Assembly: GCA_029983495.1 (NCBI GenBank)
Contig: JASBZJ010000045.1
Location: forward strand, 1-10,958
DNA length: 10,958 bases
Reading direction: 5' to 3'
From: Porphyromonas sp.
Lineage (GTDB): Bacteria > Bacteroidota > Bacteroidia > Bacteroidales > Porphyromonadaceae
The translations under genes were made by a program, and so were the position numbers. Under the pieces are notes generated by a model. It was not told where the DNA came from and searched no databases. It saw only the letters and a list, made by a program, of their open reading frames with translations. Shown here one piece after another: positions 1 to 6,503 of this stretch; within the stretch, counting starts at the first letter, position 1; every line of letters begins with the position of its first letter.

Positions 1-24
1 GTTCAGGTTCTTTTTTATTTTCGT

Positions 25-124
25 CCTGATGAAAAGATCAAAACTTCGGAGCATTTGTTTGAGTTTAGTTGATCTTTTCCCATTTTGTTGTTGATTAAAA
101 TGGGAAAACATCAGGTAAACTCAA
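25..124. other. Compact three-way-junction element with possible pseudoknot
   Basis: Three perfect inverted-repeat stems nest without gaps at the first two joints. P1 pairs 25-31 (cctgatg) with 109-115 (catcagg). P2 pairs 32-41 (aaaagatcaa) with 69-78. P3 pairs 79-86 (cccatttt) with 97-104. In addition, 59-67 (ttgagttta) in the P2 loop is exactly complementary to 116-124 (taaactcaa), immediately after P1, so a 9-bp pseudoknot or alternative pairing is possible. All pairs are Watson-Crick, so the strand cannot be decided from wobble pairs. I do not recognise the family. It could be a structured RNA, a leader or trailer of a gene outside the window, or a DNA-level structure. The run tttttt at 11-16 after gttcaggttc could be the end of a terminator whose left arm lies outside the window. 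Confidence 0.5.
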
Positions 125-160
125 TTACACGTTCTGTTCGTTTAGGGTTTTACTCGTGTG

Positions 161-202
161 AAAAAATTCCCCCAGAACTTCATTTTTGAGGCTCCGGGGG
201 AA
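161..202 (-). terminator. Intrinsic terminator of the minus-strand small RNA
   Basis: Arms 202-196 (ttccccc read on the minus strand) and 173-167 (gggggaa) form the base of a hairpin of about 16 pairs. The upper stem runs 195-187 against 174-182, with two G-U pairs, one A-C mismatch and a four-base loop. On the minus strand it is followed directly by six T (166-161). On the plus strand there is no T run after the hairpin, so the signal works only leftwards. Confidence 0.6.
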
Positions 203-324
203 GATGTGGGGCATATACTTTCTCTAAATCCCAACAAATTTACTCTACTCATAGCCCCTTATTTCGAAGGGTTGAATGCCTGCTCCTTATTTTTCAAAGG
301 TCTTAGGAAGCATACCACACAATA
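161..324 (-). ncRNA. Probable small structured RNA, 6S-like in size and plan
   Basis: A minus-strand transcript of about 160 nt is suggested by promoter-like boxes just upstream (363 to 331) and a strong terminator at its end. A closing stem pairs 319-315 with 209-205 and 314-308 with 220-214, interrupted by a four-base bulge (213-210). Inside lie a large open region and two short hairpins, one clear (271-267 with 260-256) and one weaker with an internal loop (about 307-279). Several imperfect pairs (311 with 217; 195 with 174; 192 with 177) are G-U on the minus strand but C-A on the plus strand, which favours minus-strand transcription. The size and the closed stem with an open centre recall 6S RNA, which is known in Bacteroidota as 6S-Flavo, but I cannot confirm the family from sequence alone. 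No open reading frame explains the region. Confidence 0.42.
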
Positions 325-330
325 AAAATT

Positions 331-363
331 GGAATATATAACCTATTGATTATCGCTACCAAA
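331..363 (-). promoter_or_regulatory. Candidate promoter for the minus-strand small RNA
   Basis: Read on the minus strand, TTTG at 363-360 is followed after 21 bases by TATATTCC at 338-331. This resembles the Bacteroidota pattern TTTG / TAnnTTTG, although the last two bases of the second box do not match. The expected start, a few bases downstream near 324, falls just before the closing stem of the predicted RNA. That agreement is the main support. Confidence 0.4.
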
Positions 364-454
364 CGCAAGTATCTAGCAATAGCTTGCCAAGTGTTGTTAC
401 GTGTATATATAGTAAAGTGAAAAATAATTGTTTACTTTGTGCTAGATGAACATG

Positions 455-510
455 CGACTCCTACTCGTACTTAACCGAGTATAGATAGTAGTTTTTGGAG
501 TCGTGCTACT
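455..510 (+). promoter_or_regulatory. Possible structured 5' leader of the DUF349 gene
   Basis: Stem 455-461 (cgactcc) pairs with 497-503 (ggagtcg) and encloses a hairpin formed by 462-467 (tactcg) and 476-481 (cgagta). The bases 487-491 (agtag) inside the outer stem can pair with 506-510 (ctact) outside it, giving a pseudoknot. The structure ends about 20 bases before the ATG at 531, so it could affect translation of the DUF349 gene. A weak -7-like box TTACTTTG lies at 432-439 without a matching upstream box. I do not recognise a known riboswitch, and short stems of this kind can arise by chance. Confidence 0.27.
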
Positions 511-530
511 TTCTCTTTGAGATTATTGCC

Positions 531-2612
531 ATGGAAGAAAAATTGAATACCACAAGTAGTAACAACCAAGTGCCCGAAATAAACGAACAACTTGGTAAGC
601 AATCCGTTAATCAAATCCCTTTGACTGAAAAAGACGAGCAAAACTCATCTGAAAAAACGATGAATAACTCCACTGAAGAGTTCGATCATACGGCGAAGGA
701 GAACAGCAAACTCGGGGAAAAGGATGCTCAAATGGAAAATAGTGGTGAAGCTTCTTCCCACGCAAATAGCGGTAATGAGCACCCTAATACGATACCCCAA
801 AACGAAAATGCAGAAAACTCCGCTAACAACGAAGCTAAAATAAAAGACGATAGTCGCAAAAAACGGCTGACATTAACCCCATCAAAGGTTAATGCCATGA
901 GCTTTTCGGAGGTAGTAGATGCTGTAGGGCTTTTGCTTCAACAAGAAGAACTGCCTAAAGAGAAGGATATTGATATGCTCGAAAATGCCTTCCTAAAAAA
1001 GAAAGAGCAGTTGGAAAAAGATGAGGATAAGAAAGATGAATTAGCAGACGCTCAAGTACAAGCACTGCGACTTAACGACTTAATTTCGGACTACAGAATA
1101 AAGTTCCGCGAGTATAGTGAGCAACTTGAAAAACAGCAGCAAGAAGCTACAGAAAAGCGTAAAGAACTCGTACAACGCCTTGATGAACTTGTAAAAAGCA
1201 CCGAGGAATTTGGCTCCATTACACGAAAATTCCGCGAGATAGAATCGGAATGGCGTGCTTTTGCTCATATTCCCCACGACCTTGATAAAGATCTACAAGA
1301 ACAATACTCCGCCCTACGCGATAGCTTTTACGATCTAAAGCAAATCAATGATGATTTCCGCGATATCGACTTTAAAAAGAATCTCGAAGCAAAAGAGGAA
1401 CTTATTGAACGAGCAAACGAATTAGCAAATTCGAATAACCCAGCACAAGCGAATCGCGAAATTGGGGAACTGCATGCAAAGTGGAAGGAAATTGGTCCCG
1501 TAGCCAAGGAACTTCGCGACGAAATTTGGGAACGCTTTACCGAAGTATCCAAGCTTATTCGCGACCGAGGGCAAGAGTTCTTCAATAACCGTAAAGAAGA
1601 GGAAGCCAAAAACCTCGAACTTAAGAAGAAGATTTGCGAACGTGTGGAAGACATCAACTACGATGCACTAACTTCGCACCGGCAATGGAACCAAAAAAAG
1701 GAAGAGGTTATCGCGTTGCAACAGCAATGGAAGGAAGTAGGTTCTGTACCCCGCTCCGAGTCGAACGCCATATACAAACGTTTTCGTGCAGCCTGTGATG
1801 TATTCTTTTCAAAGCGTGCCCTAGCACTTAAAGAAATACACGAACAATTCGATACCAACTACCACGAAAAGCTAGCTATTGTTGAAGAAGCTGAAAGCTT
1901 AGCAAAAAGCGATAACTGGAAAGATACTGCTGAGCACCTCAAAGAACTACAAAAAAAATGGAACGAAATCGGTTCAGTTGGTAAGAAAAATAACGAATTA
2001 TGGAATAGATTCCGTGCCGCATGCGACACCTTCTTCAATGCGCGTAAAGAGAACTTTAAAAACCGACGAAAAGAGGAAAGTAGTATAGTTGAAAAGAAAA
2101 AGGAACTACTTGCAAAGGCCGAAGAAATGCTAAAACGCGAAGTAAGTAACGAAATCGATGTAAAAAAGAATTTTTCGGAAGAACTATACAACTTAATTGA
2201 CGAGTTTAAGAAATCGGGATACTTACCTCCTCGACTCTCGCAAAAACTCCACGACAAGTTCTATTCAACAACCAATGCTATCTTTGAACAATGGAAGTTG
2301 GATCATGCCTCACGAAAAATGGAAGGCTTTGCCGAAAAAGTTGAACAAATGGCTTTGGCGGGCGATAAAGATAAACTTCGTAACGAGATTACCTTTAATC
2401 TTCGCCGAAAAGAACGCCTCCTTGATGAATTAAAAACAGCCGAAAATAGCCTTCAACTAATGACTTCATCCTCCAATTGGGGCGATACCGTGCTAAAGGA
2501 TGTAGAAAAGAAAAATAAAGCCATTTTGCACGATATTGAGCTTATTGACGAAAAGATTGCCCTAATAAAGGAAAAACTTGCCGAAATGAGAAAGGATACC
2601 CCTAAGGAATAA
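531..2612 (+). CDS. DUF349-repeat protein, long helical coiled-coil protein
   Basis: The predicted product has 693 residues and is a member of the DUF349 family common in Bacteroidota; the molecular role is not established. Residues 1 to about 110 are rich in Asn, Glu, Ser and Lys and look disordered. The rest is highly charged and helical. At least five copies of the DUF349 pattern (a Trp or Phe, often W-K-E-I-G, then a helix with F-R-A-A-C-D-x-F-F or similar) occur near residues 236, 316, 398, 474 and 558; the two around 400-500 are closest to each other. The C-terminus (about 600-693) is a further charged coiled coil. No signal peptide or membrane segment is visible, so it is probably cytoplasmic. 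I chose ATG 531; the frame also opens at TTG 495, but those extra 12 residues overlap the leader structure and do not look like family sequence. It heads an operon with the next two genes. Confidence 0.85.
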   Translation: MEEKLNTTSSNNQVPEINEQLGKQSVNQIPLTEKDEQNSSEKTMNNSTEEFDHTAKENSKLGEKDAQMENSGEASSHANSGNEHPNTIPQNENAENSANNEAKIKDDSRKKRLTLTPSKVNAMSFSEVVDAVGLLLQQEELPKEKDIDMLENAFLKKKEQLEKDEDKKDELADAQVQALRLNDLISDYRIKFREYSEQLEKQQQEATEKRKELVQRLDELVKSTEEFGSITRKFREIESEWRAFAHIPHDLDKDLQEQYSALRDSFYDLKQINDDFRDIDFKKNLEAKEELIERANELANSNNPAQANREIGELHAKWKEIGPVAKELRDEIWERFTEVSKLIRDRGQEFFNNRKEEEAKNLELKKKICERVEDINYDALTSHRQWNQKKEEVIALQQQWKEVGSVPRSESNAIYKRFRAACDVFFSKRALALKEIHEQFDTNYHEKLAIVEEAESLAKSDNWKDTAEHLKELQKKWNEIGSVGKKNNELWNRFRAACDTFFNARKENFKNRRKEESSIVEKKKELLAKAEEMLKREVSNEIDVKKNFSEELYNLIDEFKKSGYLPPRLSQKLHDKFYSTTNAIFEQWKLDHASRKMEGFAEKVEQMALAGDKDKLRNEITFNLRRKERLLDELKTAENSLQLMTSSSNWGDTVLKDVEKKNKAILHDIELIDEKIALIKEKLAEMRKDTPKE

Positions 2613-2662
2613 CCTCTCTCTTGTAACAAAGAAAATAGAAATATAACAACATAACATAGAGT

Positions 2663-3004
2663 ATGCCATCAAAAAGAAAACTAAAAAAAGCTGTTAAGAG
2701 AATGTCGGATTACTTTGCTGAAGAGCTCGATTTTCTCCAACAAATAAGTTCTCCCGAACATTACCAAGCACTTAATGACTTGATTTCTGGTATATATGAA
2801 GCCGAGGAATCAACCTTAAAGGGGATTGCCAATAGCCGTAAAGCAACCGATAAACAAAGCCTATATTTTAAACAAGTAGTTGAAAAACACAACGAAAAGA
2901 TAAACAAGCTTGGCACCCAGTTTGGAGAATTGCAGGATGTTATATTCAGTGAACTCCAAAACATGGTAAGCGATCAACCTTCGGATACCAAACAAGGAGA
3001 GTAG
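2663..3004 (+). CDS. Conserved small Bacteroidales protein of unknown function
   Basis: The 113-residue product begins with a basic stretch (MPSKRKLKKAVKRM) and continues as amphipathic, acidic helices, ending in a polar tail. The opening SKRxLKK pattern is one I associate with small uncharacterised Bacteroidales proteins often found beside housekeeping genes; I know of no assigned function. There are no cysteines, signal peptide or membrane segment. The predicted helices could form a small bundle, and the basic N-terminus might contact nucleic acid or membrane (inference only). It starts 50 bases after the DUF349 gene and ends 21 bases before the omega-amidase gene, all on one strand, which supports co-transcription. 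Codon use matches the neighbours, so it is very likely a real gene. Confidence 0.82.
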   Translation: MPSKRKLKKAVKRMSDYFAEELDFLQQISSPEHYQALNDLISGIYEAEESTLKGIANSRKATDKQSLYFKQVVEKHNEKINKLGTQFGELQDVIFSELQNMVSDQPSDTKQGE

Positions 3005-3025
3005 TTAACAGTAAATTTTGCTCAC

Positions 3026-3889
3026 GTGAAAAACTCACCTTCAGAAAAATCGACTATCGCATTGTGCATCGCCATTGCACAATGCGATATTGCTTGGGAA
3101 TCGCCCGAAGAAAATTTCGCTAAGATAAAACTTTACACACAACAAGCTAAGGCAAAAGGAGCCGAGCTTGTTGTTTTTCCCGAAGCCATTTTAACTGGGT
3201 TTTCGATGCACCTCCCCAACATTGCTATAGCTAACAATAGCCCCTATATCGAAAAACTTCAGCAACTCGCTATTACAGAAAATATTGCCATAGCGTTAAC
3301 TCTGTTCATTAAGGAATCGAACCCTACCAATTCTTCGGCTAAACCGAACGAAAAATATTACAACCGCATCTTCTTCTTTACCCCTGAGGGGAAACAATAC
3401 ACCCAGGATAAACGCCACCTATTTAGGCCTGCTGGCGAAACAAAGTGGATTACCCCAGCAAACAAACGGAATATTTTTAGCTACCGTGGCTTTAACATCC
3501 TTATGGTAGCGTGCTACGATTTACGCTTCCCCGTATGGTGCAGGAATCGTAATAATGAATACGACTTACTGATTGACATGGCAAACTGGCCAATAGCCCG
3601 TAACGAGGTTTGGCGTACTTTAGTTCGCGCTAGAGCTATGGAAAACTTAGCCTATGTTTGCGGAGTAAACAGAGTCGGAACCGACTCCGATGGGCTAAGT
3701 TACAAAGGAAGTAGCGCAATTGTTGATGCAAAAGGGCGAACAATGGCCGAGGTTGACGATGAAACTGAAGGAATAGCGTTAGCAACTATTGAAAAAGCTC
3801 CGCTTGACAGTTTGAGAAATAAATTTCCCGTGTGGATGGATGCCGATGGGTTTGAGCTTGACCCCGAAGCTACATACCCTATATTATAA
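3026..3889 (+). CDS. yafV: Nitrilase-superfamily omega-amidase (YafV-like)
   Basis: The 287-residue protein is a carbon-nitrogen hydrolase. The catalytic triad is visible: Glu53 in VVFPEAILTGF, Lys129 in DKRHLFRPAGE and the nucleophile Cys163 in ACYDLRFPVW. The segments DKRHLFR-AGE, CYDLRFPVW-RN, MANWP and AxENLAYV-G-NRVG follow the YafV/omega-amidase subgroup closely. Members of that group hydrolyse 2-oxoglutaramate and 2-oxosuccinamate, the deamidation step after glutamine-dependent transamination, for example in methionine salvage. Length is slightly above the usual 250-260 because of about ten extra N-terminal residues. The start is GTG 3026; no in-frame ATG gives a full-length product. 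It has no signal peptide, so it should be cytosolic. It is the last gene of the operon with the DUF349 gene; I see no obvious pathway link to its neighbours. Confidence 0.88.
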   Translation: MKNSPSEKSTIALCIAIAQCDIAWESPEENFAKIKLYTQQAKAKGAELVVFPEAILTGFSMHLPNIAIANNSPYIEKLQQLAITENIAIALTLFIKESNPTNSSAKPNEKYYNRIFFFTPEGKQYTQDKRHLFRPAGETKWITPANKRNIFSYRGFNILMVACYDLRFPVWCRNRNNEYDLLIDMANWPIARNEVWRTLVRARAMENLAYVCGVNRVGTDSDGLSYKGSSAIVDAKGRTMAEVDDETEGIALATIEKAPLDSLRNKFPVWMDADGFELDPEATYPIL

Positions 3890-3916
3890 CCAATATTGGA
3901 AAATAGAACAAGGACA

Positions 3917-3950
3917 TTGCGCTAGTTTCCAAAGCTTTTTAGTACATTTG
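3917..3950 (+). promoter_or_regulatory. Bacteroidota-type promoter for the TlpA-like gene
   Basis: TACATTTG at 3943-3950 is a perfect match to the Bacteroidota -7 box TAnnTTTG. TTG at 3917-3919 could be the -33 element, though the 23-base spacing is a little longer than usual. It lies 35 bases before the ATG at 3986 and marks a separate transcription unit from the omega-amidase operon. Confidence 0.55.
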
Positions 3951-3985
3951 CTGGCGTAGAAAGAAATTAACTTGGAAATAATGAT

Positions 3986-4477
3986 ATGAAAAGACTAATT
4001 GTAGCCCTAGCAGTAGCATGTTTACTTCCTGTTCTTGCTTCTGCCCAAAGTAAACTTCCAAAAGTTGAACTTAAGGATATCAATGGCAAAACCGTAAACA
4101 CCTCCGAATTGAGCAACGATGGTAAACCATTTATTATAAGCTTTTTCGCCACATGGTGTAAGCCTTGCATGCGCGAAATTAAAGCTATACACGAAGTTTA
4201 TCCCGATTGGCAGGACGAAACTGGTGTAAAGCTTATACTTGTTTCGATAGACGAAGGTCAGAACGTGCAAAAAGTAAAACCTTTAGTTCTTGGTAATGGT
4301 TGGGATTTTGATGTTTTACTCGATAGCAATTCCGATTTTAAGCGAGCTATGCAAGTAAACCTAATTCCTGCTGTTTTTGTTGTGGATGGTAAAGGCGAAA
4401 TAGTATACTCGCATAGTGGTTATTCCGATGGTTCGGAAGCTCATCTTATCGAGGTTGTTCGTGAACATCTCAAATAA
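3986..4477 (+). CDS. Secreted TlpA-like thioredoxin-fold protein
   Basis: The 163-residue protein has an N-terminal signal peptide (basic MKR, hydrophobic core to about residue 19, likely cut after ASA at 20 before Gln21), so the mature protein should be periplasmic. A thioredoxin-like domain follows: the redox motif W57-C58-K-P-C61 in FFATWCKPCMREI, a central strand VKLILVSIDE, and the conserved cis-proline Pro128 in LIPAVFVVDGKG. This is the TlpA/ResA class, which generally reduces disulfides in the envelope; its specific client is unknown. It has its own promoter and ends in a strong terminator, but lies directly before the DUF6029-Omp28 operon on the same strand, which points to a shared redox role (inference). 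The ATG at 3986 overlaps the end of a two-codon reading frame (ATG ATA TGA, 3981-3989). Confidence 0.88.
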   Translation: MKRLIVALAVACLLPVLASAQSKLPKVELKDINGKTVNTSELSNDGKPFIISFFATWCKPCMREIKAIHEVYPDWQDETGVKLILVSIDEGQNVQKVKPLVLGNGWDFDVLLDSNSDFKRAMQVNLIPAVFVVDGKGEIVYSHSGYSDGSEAHLIEVVREHLK

Positions 4478-4517
4478 ATACGAATGTTTACGTTATAAAG
4501 TAACGCATACAAGTAAC

Positions 4518-4555
4518 ACTCTCTCAGTTGATGTGTAATGCTGAGAGAGTTTTTT
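4518..4555 (+). terminator. Intrinsic terminator after the TlpA-like gene
   Basis: A perfect 10-bp stem, actctctcag (4518-4527) with ctgagagagt (4541-4550), carries a 13-base loop and is followed by T at 4551-4555. It lies about 40 bases after the stop codon. Confidence 0.88.
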
Positions 4556-4580
4556 ATTAAACCATACCTCTAAGCGTTAT

Positions 4581-4594
4581 TAAGTATATACTTA
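4581..4594. promoter_or_regulatory. 14-bp perfect palindrome upstream of the DUF6029 gene
   Basis: taagtatatactta is a perfect palindrome, flanked at slightly unequal distance by gtta and taac. It lies 68 bases before ATG 4663, in a region where a promoter is expected but where I find no good TAnnTTTG box. It could be an operator for a dimeric regulator. AT-rich palindromes of this length also occur by chance. Confidence 0.25.
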
Positions 4595-4662
4595 TGTAAC
4601 GAACTAAACTAAAGCAATATCGGAAACAAAATAACAACGTAACTAAACAGTTTTTTCTTGAA

Positions 4663-6489
4663 ATGAAAACTATTCATTCAGGTAGTATTAAGTACATTCT
4701 TGTAGGTGCCTTAATTGCTGGTTTTTGTTCCACCATTAAAGCAAACGATTCAATACCTACAGCAACAGCACAACTACCCCATTCTTACCTAACATCTTCA
4801 AAAAGTAACACTACAACTACGAACAATAGCCCCCTATTTAATCATTTTCGTACACCCGAAAAGTGGGAAAAGTTAACAGCATCGTTTAGTGTTCAAAGCG
4901 ATATGCTGTTTTCGCGTGCTAACGATGATACACAGAACACCTGGCGCGCAAACAACTATGTAGTGGGAACTATTCGAAACAATTACCTTGAGTTTGGTGT
5001 TCGCTTTGAAGATTTACTTAGCCCACTGCCAGGACGTAATGCAATCGAAGCGGGACGTGGCATACCCTTTATATATGCTTCGGGTAAATATGGAAACGTA
5101 GCTCAAGTTACAGTAGGCGATTTTTATGATCGATTTGGTAGCGGTATAATTTTTCGTTCGTATGAGGATCGCGCCTTAGGCATCGATAATGCAGTTCGTG
5201 GTGCACATTTAATGCTTAGGCCTCTTGAAGGGCTAACTTTTAAAGCACTTTGGGGGCAGCAACGTTACACCTTCGACCGCACCTTCAAACTTTTTAATAA
5301 GCAAAGAGGCTACGTTTCGGGTGCCGACCTCGAACTTTCGATTTCGGAATGGGCTTCGGCAATGCAACAAAATAATATAGCCTTAACTTTTGGGGGCTCG
5401 GTAGTTAATAAACAGGAAGGCGATGAAGATGTTTTTGTGATTCGCGATGGAAAAAACTACCGACTTAACCTACCCCAAAATGTACCCGCTTATGGTGGTA
5501 GAATGAACTTTGCCGCAGGAGGATTTACACTTAATGGTGAATATGCTTATAAACCTAACGACCCCACAGCCGATAATTTTTACGTTTATCGCCCAGGTTC
5601 AGTTGCTATGCTTTCACTTTCGTACACACAAAAAGGGCTAAGTGCATTGTTACAAGCAAAACGGAGCGAAAACTTTAACTATATAAGCAAGCGAAGTTTG
5701 TTGGGTATGCATCTTCATCTAAACCATATGCCTCCATTTTCAGCACAGCACACCTATGCACTGGCTGCTCTATACCCTTATGCAACGCAAAACGTTGGCG
5801 AGTGGGCTTTTCAAGGTGAGTTTAGGTACATGATACCCAGGCATTCTGCACTTGGTGGCAAATACGGAACAAACATTCGTGTAAACTTTTCGCATATTCG
5901 TGGATTAAAAAAAGACTACCTGCCCGAAGTTGACCCCAGCAAGCCATCATCGTTTTATGGTACCGATGGTTTTAAAACGTCTTTCTTTGGTATGGGCGAC
6001 CTATACTTTTCTGATATTGACTTGGAAATATCGAAAAAGGTTACTCCAAAATACAGTTTTACTTTTACCTATTTGCACCAAATATATAATCAGCAAGTTG
6101 TTGAAGGACACGTTGAAAACGCATTACAACAAACCCCACATATTTGGAGTAACATATTTATTTACGATGGTAGCTATAAATTTTCGAGAGAATATACCCT
6201 TAGAACCGAACTACAGTTCCTTGCAACAAAACATGCCGAAGGAAACTGGATTTACGGACTAGCTGAACTTTCGGTAAGCCCAAACTGGATGTTTACCGTT
6301 TCAGACCAATATAACATGGGGGTTACAAAGCAACATTACTACATGGCTAGCATAACATACACTAAAGCAGCACACCGCTTTATGCTATCATTGGGTAGAA
6401 CACGTGCAGGGATGAATTGCTCGGGAGGCGTTTGTCGCTGGATGCCCCAAACTAAAGGTATATACCTCTCGTATAACGGAAACTTTTAA
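4663..6489 (+). CDS. DUF6029 family outer-membrane beta-barrel-like protein
   Basis: The 608-residue protein starts with a signal peptide (hydrophobic YILVGALIAGF, probable cleavage near KA at 26-27), followed by a polar Ser/Thr/Asn-rich linker to about residue 58. The rest has alternating, aromatic-rich strands typical of an outer-membrane barrel and ends in Phe, as many barrel proteins do. Family-like segments include ASFSVQSD, YGNVAQVTVGDFYDRFGSG and RSYEDRALGIDN. Near the end, Cys586 and Cys591 form CSGGVC followed by RWMP and the last strand; the only other cysteine is in the signal peptide. The function of DUF6029 proteins is not established as far as I know. The Omp28-type gene starts 14 bases after its stop, so the two are surely co-transcribed. 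No barrel plug or TonB box is visible, so it does not look like a TonB-dependent receptor. Confidence 0.83.
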   Translation: MKTIHSGSIKYILVGALIAGFCSTIKANDSIPTATAQLPHSYLTSSKSNTTTTNNSPLFNHFRTPEKWEKLTASFSVQSDMLFSRANDDTQNTWRANNYVVGTIRNNYLEFGVRFEDLLSPLPGRNAIEAGRGIPFIYASGKYGNVAQVTVGDFYDRFGSGIIFRSYEDRALGIDNAVRGAHLMLRPLEGLTFKALWGQQRYTFDRTFKLFNKQRGYVSGADLELSISEWASAMQQNNIALTFGGSVVNKQEGDEDVFVIRDGKNYRLNLPQNVPAYGGRMNFAAGGFTLNGEYAYKPNDPTADNFYVYRPGSVAMLSLSYTQKGLSALLQAKRSENFNYISKRSLLGMHLHLNHMPPFSAQHTYALAALYPYATQNVGEWAFQGEFRYMIPRHSALGGKYGTNIRVNFSHIRGLKKDYLPEVDPSKPSSFYGTDGFKTSFFGMGDLYFSDIDLEISKKVTPKYSFTFTYLHQIYNQQVVEGHVENALQQTPHIWSNIFIYDGSYKFSREYTLRTELQFLATKHAEGNWIYGLAELSVSPNWMFTVSDQYNMGVTKQHYYMASITYTKAAHRFMLSLGRTRAGMNCSGGVCRWMPQTKGIYLSYNGNF

Positions 6490-6503
6490 TTTCAACTTAG
6501 TGT

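Noticed and set aside
26..32. CTGATGA resembling the hammerhead ribozyme core
   Set aside because: The bases are better explained as part of the closing stem 25-31/109-115, and no stem II followed by GAAA can be placed correctly on either strand.
495..530. TTG at 495 as the start of the DUF349 gene
   Set aside because: The 12 added residues are hydrophobic and unlike the polar N-terminus, they overlap the leader structure, and ATG 531 is a normal start.
3890..3940. Inverted repeats ccaatattgg and ttggaaa/tttccaa as a terminator of the omega-amidase operon
   Set aside because: The stems are short, the loop of the second is 23 bases, the T run is offset, and the region overlaps the promoter boxes of the next gene.
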